DNA of 50,845 nt from NCBI GenBank assembly GCA_902798965.1, contig CADBYS010000021.1, positions 1-50,845 on the forward strand. Reading direction: 5' to 3'. The translations under genes and the position numbers were made by a program. This DNA is from an uncultured Bacteroidales bacterium. Its GTDB lineage: Bacteria; Bacteroidota; Bacteroidia; Bacteroidales; Paludibacteraceae. This document shows, piece by piece, positions 19,791 to 27,585 of this stretch. The notes below the pieces were generated by a model, which saw only the letters and a list, made by a program, of their open reading frames with translations, was not told the origin of the DNA and made no database searches. Position 1 is the first letter of the stretch. Every line of letters begins with the position of its first letter.

Positions 19791-19816
19791 CATACATCGT
19801 AAATCGTACATCGTAC
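19791..19816 (+). repeat. CATCGTA-type heptamer repeat after batE
   Basis: CATACATCGTAAATCGTACA then TCGTAC; units CATCGTA, AATCGTA, CATCGTA. It fills most of the 41-base gap between batE and the glycosyltransferase. Confidence 0.6.
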
Positions 19817-19821
19817 TTAAT

Positions 19822-21000
19822 ATGATAGGATTATTCAATGATAATTTTCCCCCTGTACTGGACGGCGTGGCGCTAACGGTACAGAACTACGCCTATTGGC
19901 TGCACAAGCGGGGAATTGAAGTTTCGGTCATCACTCCCTACGCCCCGCACGCCGGAGAGGTGCTTAAGAAGACGCCTTATCCCGTATATCGTTATACATC
20001 CATCCCTATCCCGTTCAGGGCGCCCTACCGTTTCGGGTTGCCGTACTTCTCGCCTATCTTCCTGCAAGAGTGGCGGGATTTGCGCTTTGAGTTGGTGCAC
20101 GCGCATTGCCCGTTCACCACAGCCGACCTGGCGCTCAGAGCGGCAAAGAAACAACAGATTCCGCTCGTAGCTACCTTCCACTCCAAGTACCGCCAGGACT
20201 TCGAGCACAATGTGCCCAACAAAGATATAGTGGATATGATGGTCAAGCGTGTCATCCGTTTCTACGAGAAAGCCGACGAGGTCTGGATCCCTCAAGCCGC
20301 CGTAGAGCCGACCCTGCGCGAGTACGGCTACAAAGGTGCAGTAACTGTGGTGGAGAACGGCAACGACTTCTCCACGCCTGAGGAAGAGATCATGATTATG
20401 CGCCGGGAGATGCGCGAGGAGTTAGGTCTGCTGCCCGAGGAAACAATGCTGCTGTTCGTGGGGCAACATATATGGGAAAAGAACATTGGTTTCATCCTCG
20501 ATGCCTTGGCGCTGATCAAGGACAAGCCTTTCCATCTCTTCATGGTCGGCACGGGTTACGCCGTGCATGATATCCGCGTCAAGATCAAGCAACTCGGTCT
20601 ATCCGGCAAAGTCACTCTGCTCGGTAATATCCATGACCGCGAGCGATTGAAACGTATCGATGCCGCTGCCGACCTGTTCCTCTTCCCCTCGCTGTACGAC
20701 AACGCTCCGCTCGTGGTGCGCGAAGCCGCAGCGATGCACACTCCGGCATTGATGCTCAGCGACTCAACAGCAGCCGAAGTCATCAACCCGGATGTCAACG
20801 GCTTCCTCACGCCGAATGACCTGCAGGCGTACGCCGACCGTATATCGTATCTCATGGAGCACCACGATATACTGCAGGCTGCAGGCAAGATTGCCTCCAA
20901 CACCATCGCCAGATCATGGGAAGATGTGATGAACGAGGTTATACTCCGATATCGGGACATTCAGCAATCGTATAAAATCAAACACGGTATATGGTCATAA
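19822..21000 (+). CDS. Glycosyltransferase family 4
   Basis: This 392-residue cytoplasmic protein has a GT-B fold. The N-terminal part (FNDNFPPVLDGVALTVQNYA, HAHCPFTTADLALRAAKKQQ, ATFHSKYRQDFEH) is the acceptor domain. The C-terminal part has LLFVGQHIWEKNIGFILDAL and the nucleotide-sugar motif FPSLYDNAPLVVREAAAMHT, with the E-x7-E type glutamate. It transfers a sugar from a nucleotide donor, possibly to a lipid or envelope glycan. Its last 10 bases overlap the next gene, a small membrane protein, which suggests a joint role. Confidence 0.88.
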   Translation: MIGLFNDNFPPVLDGVALTVQNYAYWLHKRGIEVSVITPYAPHAGEVLKKTPYPVYRYTSIPIPFRAPYRFGLPYFSPIFLQEWRDLRFELVHAHCPFTTADLALRAAKKQQIPLVATFHSKYRQDFEHNVPNKDIVDMMVKRVIRFYEKADEVWIPQAAVEPTLREYGYKGAVTVVENGNDFSTPEEEIMIMRREMREELGLLPEETMLLFVGQHIWEKNIGFILDALALIKDKPFHLFMVGTGYAVHDIRVKIKQLGLSGKVTLLGNIHDRERLKRIDAAADLFLFPSLYDNAPLVVREAAAMHTPALMLSDSTAAEVINPDVNGFLTPNDLQAYADRISYLMEHHDILQAAGKIASNTIARSWEDVMNEVILRYRDIQQSYKIKHGIWS

Positions 21001-21350
21001 TGGTTCTATTGATGCTCCTGCAGACGGCAACGCTCGTTCTAGGTCAGGTAGCGCTCAAGCTCGCAATGCGTGATATGCCCGAGTGGCAATGGTCATGGTC
21101 GTATATCTGGAACGAGGTTATCCTCAACTTCTGGATGATGACCGCCATCGTGCTGCTCATTGCGGCTAATCTGTTTTGGTTCTGGTTGTTGGACAAATAT
21201 CCGTTCTCGCAAATATACCCGCTCACCAGCCTGGGATTCATCTTCGGCATGTTGTCCGGACTGTTCATCTTCCACGAGTCGGTAGGTTACATGCAATGGA
21301 TCGGCGTGGTATTGGTTATGGTAGGATGTTATTGTATTGCACGCGTTTGA
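20991..21350 (+). CDS. Small four-helix EamA/SMR-like membrane protein
   Basis: This 119-residue protein has four predicted membrane helices (MVLLMLLQTATLVLGQVALK; FWMMTAIVLLIAANLFWFWL; IYPLTSLGFIFGMLSGLFIF; WIGVVLVMVGCYCIARV). Length and the PLTSLGFIFGMLSGLFIFHE segment fit the drug/metabolite transporter superfamily half-size type, as in undecaprenyl-phosphate-sugar flippase subunits (ArnE/F-like) and SMR proteins. Overlap with the glycosyltransferase suggests it moves the lipid-linked product or substrate. Substrate is not known. Confidence 0.75.
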   Translation: MVIMVLLMLLQTATLVLGQVALKLAMRDMPEWQWSWSYIWNEVILNFWMMTAIVLLIAANLFWFWLLDKYPFSQIYPLTSLGFIFGMLSGLFIFHESVGYMQWIGVVLVMVGCYCIARV

Positions 21351-24094
21351 GAGAAAGACTGATACATAGATTACGCTTAGGGCTGCTACTTTTGTTGCTG
21401 TCCGTTTCGTCTGTTCCCGGGCTGCACGCTCAGGAGGAAAAACTTACGTCTATTAGCGGCGTAGTGGTTGATGCCGACAGCGGCGAGCCGCTGCCGTTTG
21501 TGCAGATATTTTTCATCAAGCCTTCGAGCGAAGGTTCATTGGCAACCCAGTACGGTACGACGTCTGATGTCGATGGCAACTTCTCAATCAGCAACCCTGC
21601 CGGCTACACCACCCTTCACTTCCAGATGGTGGGATTCAAGACGGAGATGTACACCCTGCGCAAGGGACAACAGCGCAAGAACATCAAGATTAAGATGAAG
21701 CCTGATGTATATAGCCTGCAGGATATCGTAGTCACCCCCAAGCACCGCAAGCGCGAATACAAACGCAAAGGCAACCCTGCCGTAGAACTGATCCGAAACG
21801 TTATCGCCCACAAGGACTCGCTTGTGCCCCGCACACGCGATCAGTACACGGCAAGCACCTACCACCGGCAGTCCGTCGCGTTGGACAACTTCACGCCCAA
21901 CTTCAACAAGGGCTTCTGGAAAGAAGTAAACTTCATCCAGAAGTACATCGACACTACCGGCACGTACCCTGCCCTCACGCTTTCCATGCGCGAAAAGATG
22001 GGCAGGGAGTACTACCAGAAGAAACCGCACCGCGAGAAACAAATCATCGACAAGAAGCGGTTCTTTGGCCTGGAGTCATTGATCTCCACGCGCACCATTG
22101 AGGAGCAGTTGCAAACCGTATTCAAGGACGTGGATATCAACGACGACAACATGAATCTGCTATTCAACCGTTTCGTCTCGCCCTTGAACTCCATGCTGGC
22201 TGTGGCGTACTACCAGTATTACATCATGGATACGATCATAGTCGATGGCGTACAGTGCATCGACCTGGCATTCGTGCCCGTCAACTCCGAGTCGTACTCA
22301 TTCACCGGACACCTGTATATCGTCAACGACTCGACCTACAAGCTCAAGAAGTACGCCATCAATATCCCCCAGCATATCAACCTGAACTTCGTGAGTGACT
22401 ACTCGGTGGCACATGAGTACCGGCAACAGCCCGACGGCTTGTGGGTTCCCTACAAGACATCTACCTACTGCAAGTTCTACCTCACCGACCGCAAGCGAAC
22501 ATTGCTGGCACGGCAAACGAAAATCTACACCGATTTTGACTTCGACACGCCTATCAAGCCGGAGGTCTATTCGCCTTTCTACGGACTGACAGACACCACC
22601 CGCCTCAAGGACACCACAACCATCCGCGAGGATTTCCGGTACTGGGACGACCATCGCCCCGAGCCCTTGTCGTTCTACGAATCGTCGGTGATGGATCTGG
22701 TGGAGGAGTTCAAGACATCACCTAAGTTCAGCACCCTGCTCATGACCCTCGATGCCTTGGGTACTGAGTTTGTGGCTACCGTTCCCGCCACGCGCTGGGG
22801 AGAATCGAAGTGGGATTTCGGACCTATCTACAACACTATATCGTGGAACATGCTCGAGGGCGTACGTCTGCGTGTAGGCGGTACGACAACGGCTAACCTG
22901 CATCCCCAGTTCTTCCTCTCCACCTACGCGGCGTACGGCTTTGGCGACAAACGGCCGAAGGGCGATCTGACGCTCATGTACTCCTTCAACAAGAAGCACT
23001 ACCACCAGTACGAGCCGCTGCGCGACTACCTGGCACTATCGTTCAATTATGATGTCAACGAACCCGGACAGCAGTTCGGCATCGTTGATCGCGACAACAT
23101 ACTCATGTCTATCCCTACGGGCAACATCGTCATGCGCAACTACCAGTACGTAGCGCGTGCCAGCCTGAGGTATTACAAGGAGCTGCCCATTCAGCTCACC
23201 ACCAAGCTCAACCTCAATTACGAGTTCAACGAGGCTGCCGGCTCCATGACTTACGACCGCGTGTTGGCGTACGACAGCGAGGGGAAGATTTCCTCCACCA
23301 AGCGCATCCCCGCGTACCACAACTACGAGTTCGGCGCCGAACTGCGTTACTCCCCGGGAGCGGACTTCCCGATCAACCGAATGGGTGTGGAAACGCCGTT
23401 CACCCTCGAGCAGGACGCACCGGTCATCAGTATCAGGCATCAGATAGGTTACCTCGACGACCGTTCCTCCGGTGGGCAAGGGTTCTTCTACAACGTGACG
23501 CACCTCACCGCCGAGAAGCGGTTCTGGTTCTCCAGCTTCGGTCACCTTGATACCCGTATCCAGACCGGTATGGTGTGGAATCGCGTACCGTTCACCAAGC
23601 TCTACTCGCCCGCCACGTCCACGTCCATATTCTTCGGCAAGAACGCCTTCAACTTGATGCAACCTATGGAGTTCATCATGGATCAGTATGTAGCGCTCTA
23701 TACCACGTATTTCTTTAAGGGATGGATCCTCAACCGCATACCCGGCATCAACCGCCTCAAGTTGCGTGGTGTCGTTTCGTTCTTAGGCATATACGGCGGC
23801 TTGACGGATAAGAACAACCCCTACCTTCCCGGCAACGAGGGCTTGTACCGCTTCCCCGACTCATCCACCTTCGATGCCAACGGAGAATATCAATCCGGCT
23901 ACACCTCTACACCTATCGGACCGCTGCCGTACATGGAGTTCACAGCCGGATTTGAGAATATACTTAAGTTCATCCGTATCGACTACGTACGCCGACTCAC
24001 CTACAACGAGTACAAGCTGCCCAACGGTCACACCCGCAAAATCGGCGCGTGGGGTCGTAACGGCGTGAAGATAACTATACGTTTTGCCTTGTAA
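21326..24094 (+). CDS. Outer-membrane protein: carboxypeptidase-regulatory-like domain plus DUF5686 barrel
   Basis: The frame is open from further upstream, but the ATG at 21326 is preferred. It gives a signal peptide (RLRLGLLLLLLSVSSVPGLH, then AQ) and overlaps the preceding gene by only 25 bases; the product is 922 residues. Residues about 40-120 are a CarboxypepD_reg-like domain (ISGVVVDADSGEPLPFVQIF, and FQMVGFKTEMYTLRKGQ). The rest matches the DUF5686 pattern of Bacteroidota: a periplasmic domain, then a beta-rich part with aromatic-ended strands (LALSFNYDVNEPGQQFGIVD) ending in GRNGVKITIRFAL, a typical barrel C-terminus. Function unknown; related proteins are conserved outer-membrane proteins. 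Confidence 0.85.
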   Translation: MLLYCTRLRERLIHRLRLGLLLLLLSVSSVPGLHAQEEKLTSISGVVVDADSGEPLPFVQIFFIKPSSEGSLATQYGTTSDVDGNFSISNPAGYTTLHFQMVGFKTEMYTLRKGQQRKNIKIKMKPDVYSLQDIVVTPKHRKREYKRKGNPAVELIRNVIAHKDSLVPRTRDQYTASTYHRQSVALDNFTPNFNKGFWKEVNFIQKYIDTTGTYPALTLSMREKMGREYYQKKPHREKQIIDKKRFFGLESLISTRTIEEQLQTVFKDVDINDDNMNLLFNRFVSPLNSMLAVAYYQYYIMDTIIVDGVQCIDLAFVPVNSESYSFTGHLYIVNDSTYKLKKYAINIPQHINLNFVSDYSVAHEYRQQPDGLWVPYKTSTYCKFYLTDRKRTLLARQTKIYTDFDFDTPIKPEVYSPFYGLTDTTRLKDTTTIREDFRYWDDHRPEPLSFYESSVMDLVEEFKTSPKFSTLLMTLDALGTEFVATVPATRWGESKWDFGPIYNTISWNMLEGVRLRVGGTTTANLHPQFFLSTYAAYGFGDKRPKGDLTLMYSFNKKHYHQYEPLRDYLALSFNYDVNEPGQQFGIVDRDNILMSIPTGNIVMRNYQYVARASLRYYKELPIQLTTKLNLNYEFNEAAGSMTYDRVLAYDSEGKISSTKRIPAYHNYEFGAELRYSPGADFPINRMGVETPFTLEQDAPVISIRHQIGYLDDRSSGGQGFFYNVTHLTAEKRFWFSSFGHLDTRIQTGMVWNRVPFTKLYSPATSTSIFFGKNAFNLMQPMEFIMDQYVALYTTYFFKGWILNRIPGINRLKLRGVVSFLGIYGGLTDKNNPYLPGNEGLYRFPDSSTFDANGEYQSGYTSTPIGPLPYMEFTAGFENILKFIRIDYVRRLTYNEYKLPNGHTRKIGAWGRNGVKITIRFAL

Positions 24095-24103
24095 TTTATC
24101 GCT

Positions 24104-24841
24104 ATGTTTATGACAAAACAACATATTATTCTTGTTGGTATATGGCTGATACTACTGTCAGCCTCGGCGTTCGGGCAATCGTTGACGGTGACACCTCTTC
24201 CTGCCAACAGCAAGCCGCTCACGCAATGGGACACCGAGATCAACCTCGATACCATCGACCAGGAGAAGTTGCCGCGAATAGTCACCGGCGGTTTGCTCGC
24301 TTCGGCGAACATCAGCAACTTCATGATCTTCCAGAACGGCAACCTCTTCTCCTCGAACATGAAAGTAGGCGCAGGACTTGGCGGGTTTGTGGATTTTACG
24401 GTCACCAAGCACTTTGCCATCCAAGGCCGATTGATTCTCACTGCCGAGCAGAACCGCTTTAAGGACACCGAAGCCTACAACCAGTTGTGGGCACTCGGCG
24501 TAAATATTCCCGTCTTGCTGCTTGCACGTTTCGGCAATCTGGAAGGAGGCTACCTCTCCATCGGTGGCGGCGCATATACCCACTTCAACTATGCATCCAA
24601 CCTGGGGCAGAAAGGCGCGGAAATCTATAAGCTGCACGACAACCATTTCGGTCTTACAACCACCATCACGTACGAGTTCCCCATAGGCATTCAGGTCATG
24701 GCTAACTACTTCGTCAGCCTTACGGATATCATCTCCTTTAACAAGCAGAACGCTGCCGCAGCCACAGCGGTGCAGGGCATTTACCCCCAACGCGTGGAAC
24801 TGGGCTTAGCCTACCGTTGGCGAACCAAGCAGCAACGCTAA
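24104..24841 (+). CDS. Outer-membrane beta-barrel protein (PorT-like size and layout)
   Basis: This 245-residue protein has a signal peptide (IILVGIWLILLSASAFGQ) and alternating hydrophobic strands (KVGAGLGGFVDFTVTKHFAI, YLSIGGGAYTHFNY, GLTTTITYEFPIGIQVMANY), ending in RVELGLAYRWRTKQQR. This is the pattern of the 8-strand OMP_b-brl_2 family, which includes PorT-type T9SS accessory proteins. Assignment to PorT itself is not supported by a specific motif. It lies nine bases after the DUF5686 gene and is probably in one transcript with it. Confidence 0.75.
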   Translation: MFMTKQHIILVGIWLILLSASAFGQSLTVTPLPANSKPLTQWDTEINLDTIDQEKLPRIVTGGLLASANISNFMIFQNGNLFSSNMKVGAGLGGFVDFTVTKHFAIQGRLILTAEQNRFKDTEAYNQLWALGVNIPVLLLARFGNLEGGYLSIGGGAYTHFNYASNLGQKGAEIYKLHDNHFGLTTTITYEFPIGIQVMANYFVSLTDIISFNKQNAAAATAVQGIYPQRVELGLAYRWRTKQQR

Positions 24842-24868
24842 TATGGCACGGCTCTTCCGATCGAAAGA

Positions 24869-24905
24869 AATCACAAATTTGAAAATCACAAATCATAAAT
24901 CATAT
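24869..24905 (+). repeat. AATCATA-type heptamer repeat before kbl
   Basis: AATCACA ... AATCACAAATCATAAATCAT. Units AATCACA, AATCATA, AATCATA (period 7). It fills the gap upstream of kbl. Confidence 0.6.
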
Positions 24906-24911
24906 ACTACC

Positions 24912-26111
24912 ATGTACACCAAATTTCAACAACACCTCCAAGAGGAATTGCAGCAGATAGAGTCTGCAGGTCTGTACAAACGCGAGCGTATCATCGTCAG
25001 CCCGCAATCGTCGGGTATCCAGGTTGCTGCCGACGGCCAACCTGCCGACGTGATTAACTTCTGCGCCAACAACTATCTCGGCTTAGCCGACAACGCCGAA
25101 CTCATCCAAGCCGCTAAGGATTGCATGGATCGTCGCGGTTTCGGCATGGCTTCCGTACGTTTCATCTGCGGTACGCAGGATACCCACAAGCAGCTCGAAC
25201 GCGCTATCTCCGACTTCTTTGGCACGGAGGATACGATCCTCTACGCTGCCTGCTTCGATGCCAACGGCGGATTGTTCGAGCCGCTGCTCACTGCCGATGA
25301 CGCTATCATCTCCGACGCGCTGAACCACGCCTCGATCATCGACGGTGTGCGTCTGTGCAAAGCCGTGCGTTACCGCTACGCCAACGGCGATATGGCTGAC
25401 CTGGAGAAACAGCTGCAAGCCGCCCAGGCACAACGTTTCCGCATCATTGCAACCGACGGTGTTTTCTCCATGGACGGCAATGTATGCCCGCTTGACCGCA
25501 TCTACGAACTCGCGCAGAAGTACGACGCCATGGTGATGGTTGACGAGAGCCACTCCGCCGGCGTGGTGGGCAAGACAGGTCACGGCGTAACCGAACGCTA
25601 CAACCTGCGCGGCAAGATTGAGGTCATCACCGGCACGCTGGGCAAAGCCTTCGGAGGCTCGGTAGGCGGATTCACCACAGGCCGCAAGGAGATCATCGAC
25701 ATGTTGCGTCAACGCAGCCGTCCGTATCTGTTCAGCAACTCCCTGCCGCCGATGATTGCCGCAGCAGGACTCAAGACGCTCGAGATCCTCACCCGCTCAA
25801 ACGAACTGCAAGACCGTCTGCACGGCAATACCGACTATTTCATCGGTAAGATGAAAGCCGCAGGATTCGACATCAAACCTACCGAATCCGCCATCTGCGC
25901 CGTGATGCTCTACGATGCCAAACTCAGTCAGGACTTCGCTGCCGAGCTGCAGAAGGAAGGTATATACGTCACGGGCTTCTACTACCCCGTTGTGCCAAAA
26001 GACCAGGCACGTATCCGCGTGCAGGTCAGCGCTGCCCACACCCGCGAACAACTCGACCGCGGTGTTGCCGCCTTCATCAAGGTAGGCAAGGCACTGGGTG
26101 TACTCAAGTAA
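24912..26111 (+). CDS. kbl: Glycine C-acetyltransferase (2-amino-3-ketobutyrate CoA ligase)
   Basis: Kbl cleaves 2-amino-3-oxobutyrate with CoA to glycine and acetyl-CoA, the second step of threonine breakdown through threonine dehydrogenase. The ATG at 24912 (MYTKFQQHLQEELQQIES) gives 399 residues, the normal length; an in-frame ATG at 24843 would add repeat-derived residues. Motifs are FCANNYLGLADN, ASVRFICGTQDTHKQLE, SDALNHASIIDGVRLCKAVR, VMVDESHSAGVVG and the PLP-binding Lys at residue 245 in TGTLGKAFGG. The very close match to Kbl rather than serine palmitoyltransferase makes the assignment firm. No threonine dehydrogenase is in the window. Confidence 0.95.
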   Translation: MYTKFQQHLQEELQQIESAGLYKRERIIVSPQSSGIQVAADGQPADVINFCANNYLGLADNAELIQAAKDCMDRRGFGMASVRFICGTQDTHKQLERAISDFFGTEDTILYAACFDANGGLFEPLLTADDAIISDALNHASIIDGVRLCKAVRYRYANGDMADLEKQLQAAQAQRFRIIATDGVFSMDGNVCPLDRIYELAQKYDAMVMVDESHSAGVVGKTGHGVTERYNLRGKIEVITGTLGKAFGGSVGGFTTGRKEIIDMLRQRSRPYLFSNSLPPMIAAAGLKTLEILTRSNELQDRLHGNTDYFIGKMKAAGFDIKPTESAICAVMLYDAKLSQDFAAELQKEGIYVTGFYYPVVPKDQARIRVQVSAAHTREQLDRGVAAFIKVGKALGVLK

Positions 26112-26114
26112 CGA

Positions 26115-26729
26115 ATGAAGTGCCCGACTTCACATATTATCGTACCGGATGGTCTGGACAGGGTACTGCTCCATGCCTGTTGTGCGCCCTGCTCGTCGGC
26201 GATCGTCGAGTGGCTGGTCGCGCACAACATAGAGCCGGTCATCTACTATTACAATCCGAACATCTATCCGCTTGAGGAATACGAGATCCGCAAGCAGGAG
26301 AGCAAACGCCACGCGGAATCCTTGGGAATCAAGTGGATAGATGGCGATTATGCGCACGATCAGTGGCGGCAAGCGGTGTGCGGATTGGAGCACGAACCGG
26401 AGCGCGGCAAACGCTGCGAGCAGTGCTTCTACCACCGCTTGCTGGCCACGGCACGCAAGGCGCAGGAGCTCGGTATCCCTTGGTTTGCCACTACCCTCGC
26501 CTCATCGCGCTGGAAGAACCTCGACCAGGTCAATGCCGCCGGCCTCCGTGCACAATCTTTTGTCTTTGAGCACAGCGGTCTTTTGTCTTTGAGCGACAGC
26601 GGTCTCCCAAGATTTTGGGCTCAAAACTGGCGCAAGGACGGCCTGCAGGACAGGCGAAACGCCTTACTCAAGCAATATAACTTCTACAACCAGCGCTATT
26701 GCGGTTGCGAATTCAGCTTTCGAGAGTAA
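26115..26729 (+). CDS. queH: Epoxyqueuosine reductase QueH, with a repeat-derived insertion
   Basis: QueH reduces epoxyqueuosine to queuosine in tRNA. The 204-residue protein has the conserved Cys motifs LLHACCAPCSS, GKRCEQCFYHRL and YCGCEF (iron-sulfur cluster and metal ligands) and the conserved TLASSRWKNLDQVNAAG and FWAQNWRKDGLQDRR. Between the last two motifs is an unusual stretch FVFEHSGLLSLSDSGLPR (about residues 147-164). It is encoded by a tandem repeat (26554-26604) that also occurs in the giant gene at 36141. The segment replaces the short linker of other QueH proteins. The gene starts three bases after kbl and ends before a terminator-like hairpin. Confidence 0.92.
   Translation: MKCPTSHIIVPDGLDRVLLHACCAPCSSAIVEWLVAHNIEPVIYYYNPNIYPLEEYEIRKQESKRHAESLGIKWIDGDYAHDQWRQAVCGLEHEPERGKRCEQCFYHRLLATARKAQELGIPWFATTLASSRWKNLDQVNAAGLRAQSFVFEHSGLLSLSDSGLPRFWAQNWRKDGLQDRRNALLKQYNFYNQRYCGCEFSFRE
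26554..26604 (+). repeat. TCTTTGAGC-type tandem repeat inside queH
   Basis: Two units of about 24 bases: CTTTTGTCTTTGAGC plus ACAGCGGT, then CTTTTGTCTTTGAGC plus GACAGCGGT. The 21 bases at 26574-26594 recur exactly at 36141-36161. Coding strand, in frame. Confidence 0.8.
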
Positions 26730-26779
26730 TCTTTTACTTTCGCAAGTATTTTTTTAACTTTCACTATTTATTTTTTGAC

Positions 26780-26806
26780 ATGTTTATTTAATAAACATTT
26801 TTTTTT
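26780..26806 (+). terminator. A/T-rich terminator-like hairpin after queH
   Basis: ATGTTTAT (26780-26787) pairs with ATAAACAT (26791-26798) around TTA, followed by nine T. The stem is all A/T except one C-G pair, so efficiency is uncertain. Confidence 0.55.
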
Positions 26807-26816
26807 GCCCGAAAAA

Positions 26817-26848
26817 TTTGCATTTCTCAAAAAAAAGCAGTAACTTTG
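26817..26848 (+). promoter_or_regulatory. Bacteroidota-type promoter for ruvA-sprA
   Basis: -33 TTTG (26817-26820), 20 bases, -7 TAACTTTG (26841-26848). The transcript should start near 26855 and carry a leader of about 50 bases with the palindrome GTGCGCGCAC before the ruvA ATG. Confidence 0.85.
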
Positions 26849-26907
26849 TAGGCTTTTTGTGTGCGCGCACGCAAATTGCGTCTATTAGCAACCTAAGAGA
26901 AGCAAAT

Positions 26908-27537
26908 ATGATTGAATACATATACGGAGAATTAACGGAGCTGAGTCCCACATTGGCAGTCCTGGAGGCTGGCGGAGTGGGCTATGCCGTGAATATAGCG
27001 CTAACCACGTTCACGCAACTGTCGGGCAAGGAGCGCTCGGCGAGCAATGCCGGGCAACAGTGCCGACTCTATTGCACGGAGATCATCCGTGAGGATACCC
27101 ATGACCTGTTCGGTTTCCCTACCAAAGGCGAACGCGCCTTGTTTGAGATGTTGATGACGGTCAGTGGCATAGGTGCCAATACCGCCCGACTTATCATGTC
27201 CGCTTATTCCGCGGCCGATATACGGCAAATCATTGCCACCGGCAACGTGAAGGCACTCAGCTCGATCAAGGGATTCGGGCCTAAGACCGCGCAGCGCCTT
27301 ATCGTGGATCTCAAGGATAAAGTGCTCAAGATTGACCTGGGCGTAGAGGGCGGCATCACGCTCTTCGAGGACGAACCGACCACGGCTGATTCCGAGGTGA
27401 AGACCGAGGCCGTAAGCGCACTGACCATGCTTGGCTTTGCAGCGGCTGCCAGCAGCAAGGCGGTGGACAAGATCCTCACCCAAAACCCGCAAGCTACCGT
27501 GGAGGCGGTGATCCGCCAGGCATTGAAACTTCTGTAA
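26908..27537 (+). CDS. ruvA: Holliday junction DNA helicase subunit RuvA
   Basis: RuvA binds four-way junctions and loads RuvB for branch migration. The ATG at 26908 gives MIEYIYGELTELSPTLAVLE and 209 residues, matching the family; the frame is open upstream only across the promoter. Domain I is the OB fold (residues 1-65). Domain II has two helix-hairpin-helix motifs (VSGIGANTARLIMSAYS and IKGFGPKTAQRLIVDLKDK). Domain III is C-terminal (EAVSALTMLGFAAAASSKAV) and contacts RuvB. It is the first gene of the operon with sprA. Confidence 0.96.
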   Translation: MIEYIYGELTELSPTLAVLEAGGVGYAVNIALTTFTQLSGKERSASNAGQQCRLYCTEIIREDTHDLFGFPTKGERALFEMLMTVSGIGANTARLIMSAYSAADIRQIIATGNVKALSSIKGFGPKTAQRLIVDLKDKVLKIDLGVEGGITLFEDEPTTADSEVKTEAVSALTMLGFAAAASSKAVDKILTQNPQATVEAVIRQALKLL

Positions 27538-27585
27538 GCAGACAGAGTTCACAAGTGATTATTTAGCGATTAGAGAAGTAGAAAA

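Noticed and set aside
21176-21325. Upstream extension of the DUF5686 protein frame
   Set aside because: It overlaps the small membrane protein gene in another frame, and the added residues have no signal-like character. The ATG at 21326 gives a proper signal peptide.
24851-24862. GCTCTTCCGATC, a 12-base match to the 3' end of common Illumina adapters
   Set aside because: It lies just after the outer-membrane protein gene and before the kbl repeats, and the next base (G) does not continue the adapter. A chance match is possible and the flanking genes read normally, so it is only noted as a place to check for an assembly join.
24843-24911. Longer start for kbl (extra 23 residues from the ATG at 24843)
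   Set aside because: The extension is encoded by AATCATA repeat and is absent from the normal Kbl length; the ATG at 24912 fits the family start.
26818-26907. Longer start for ruvA
   Set aside because: The extension covers the promoter (-33 and -7 boxes) and the expected transcription start.
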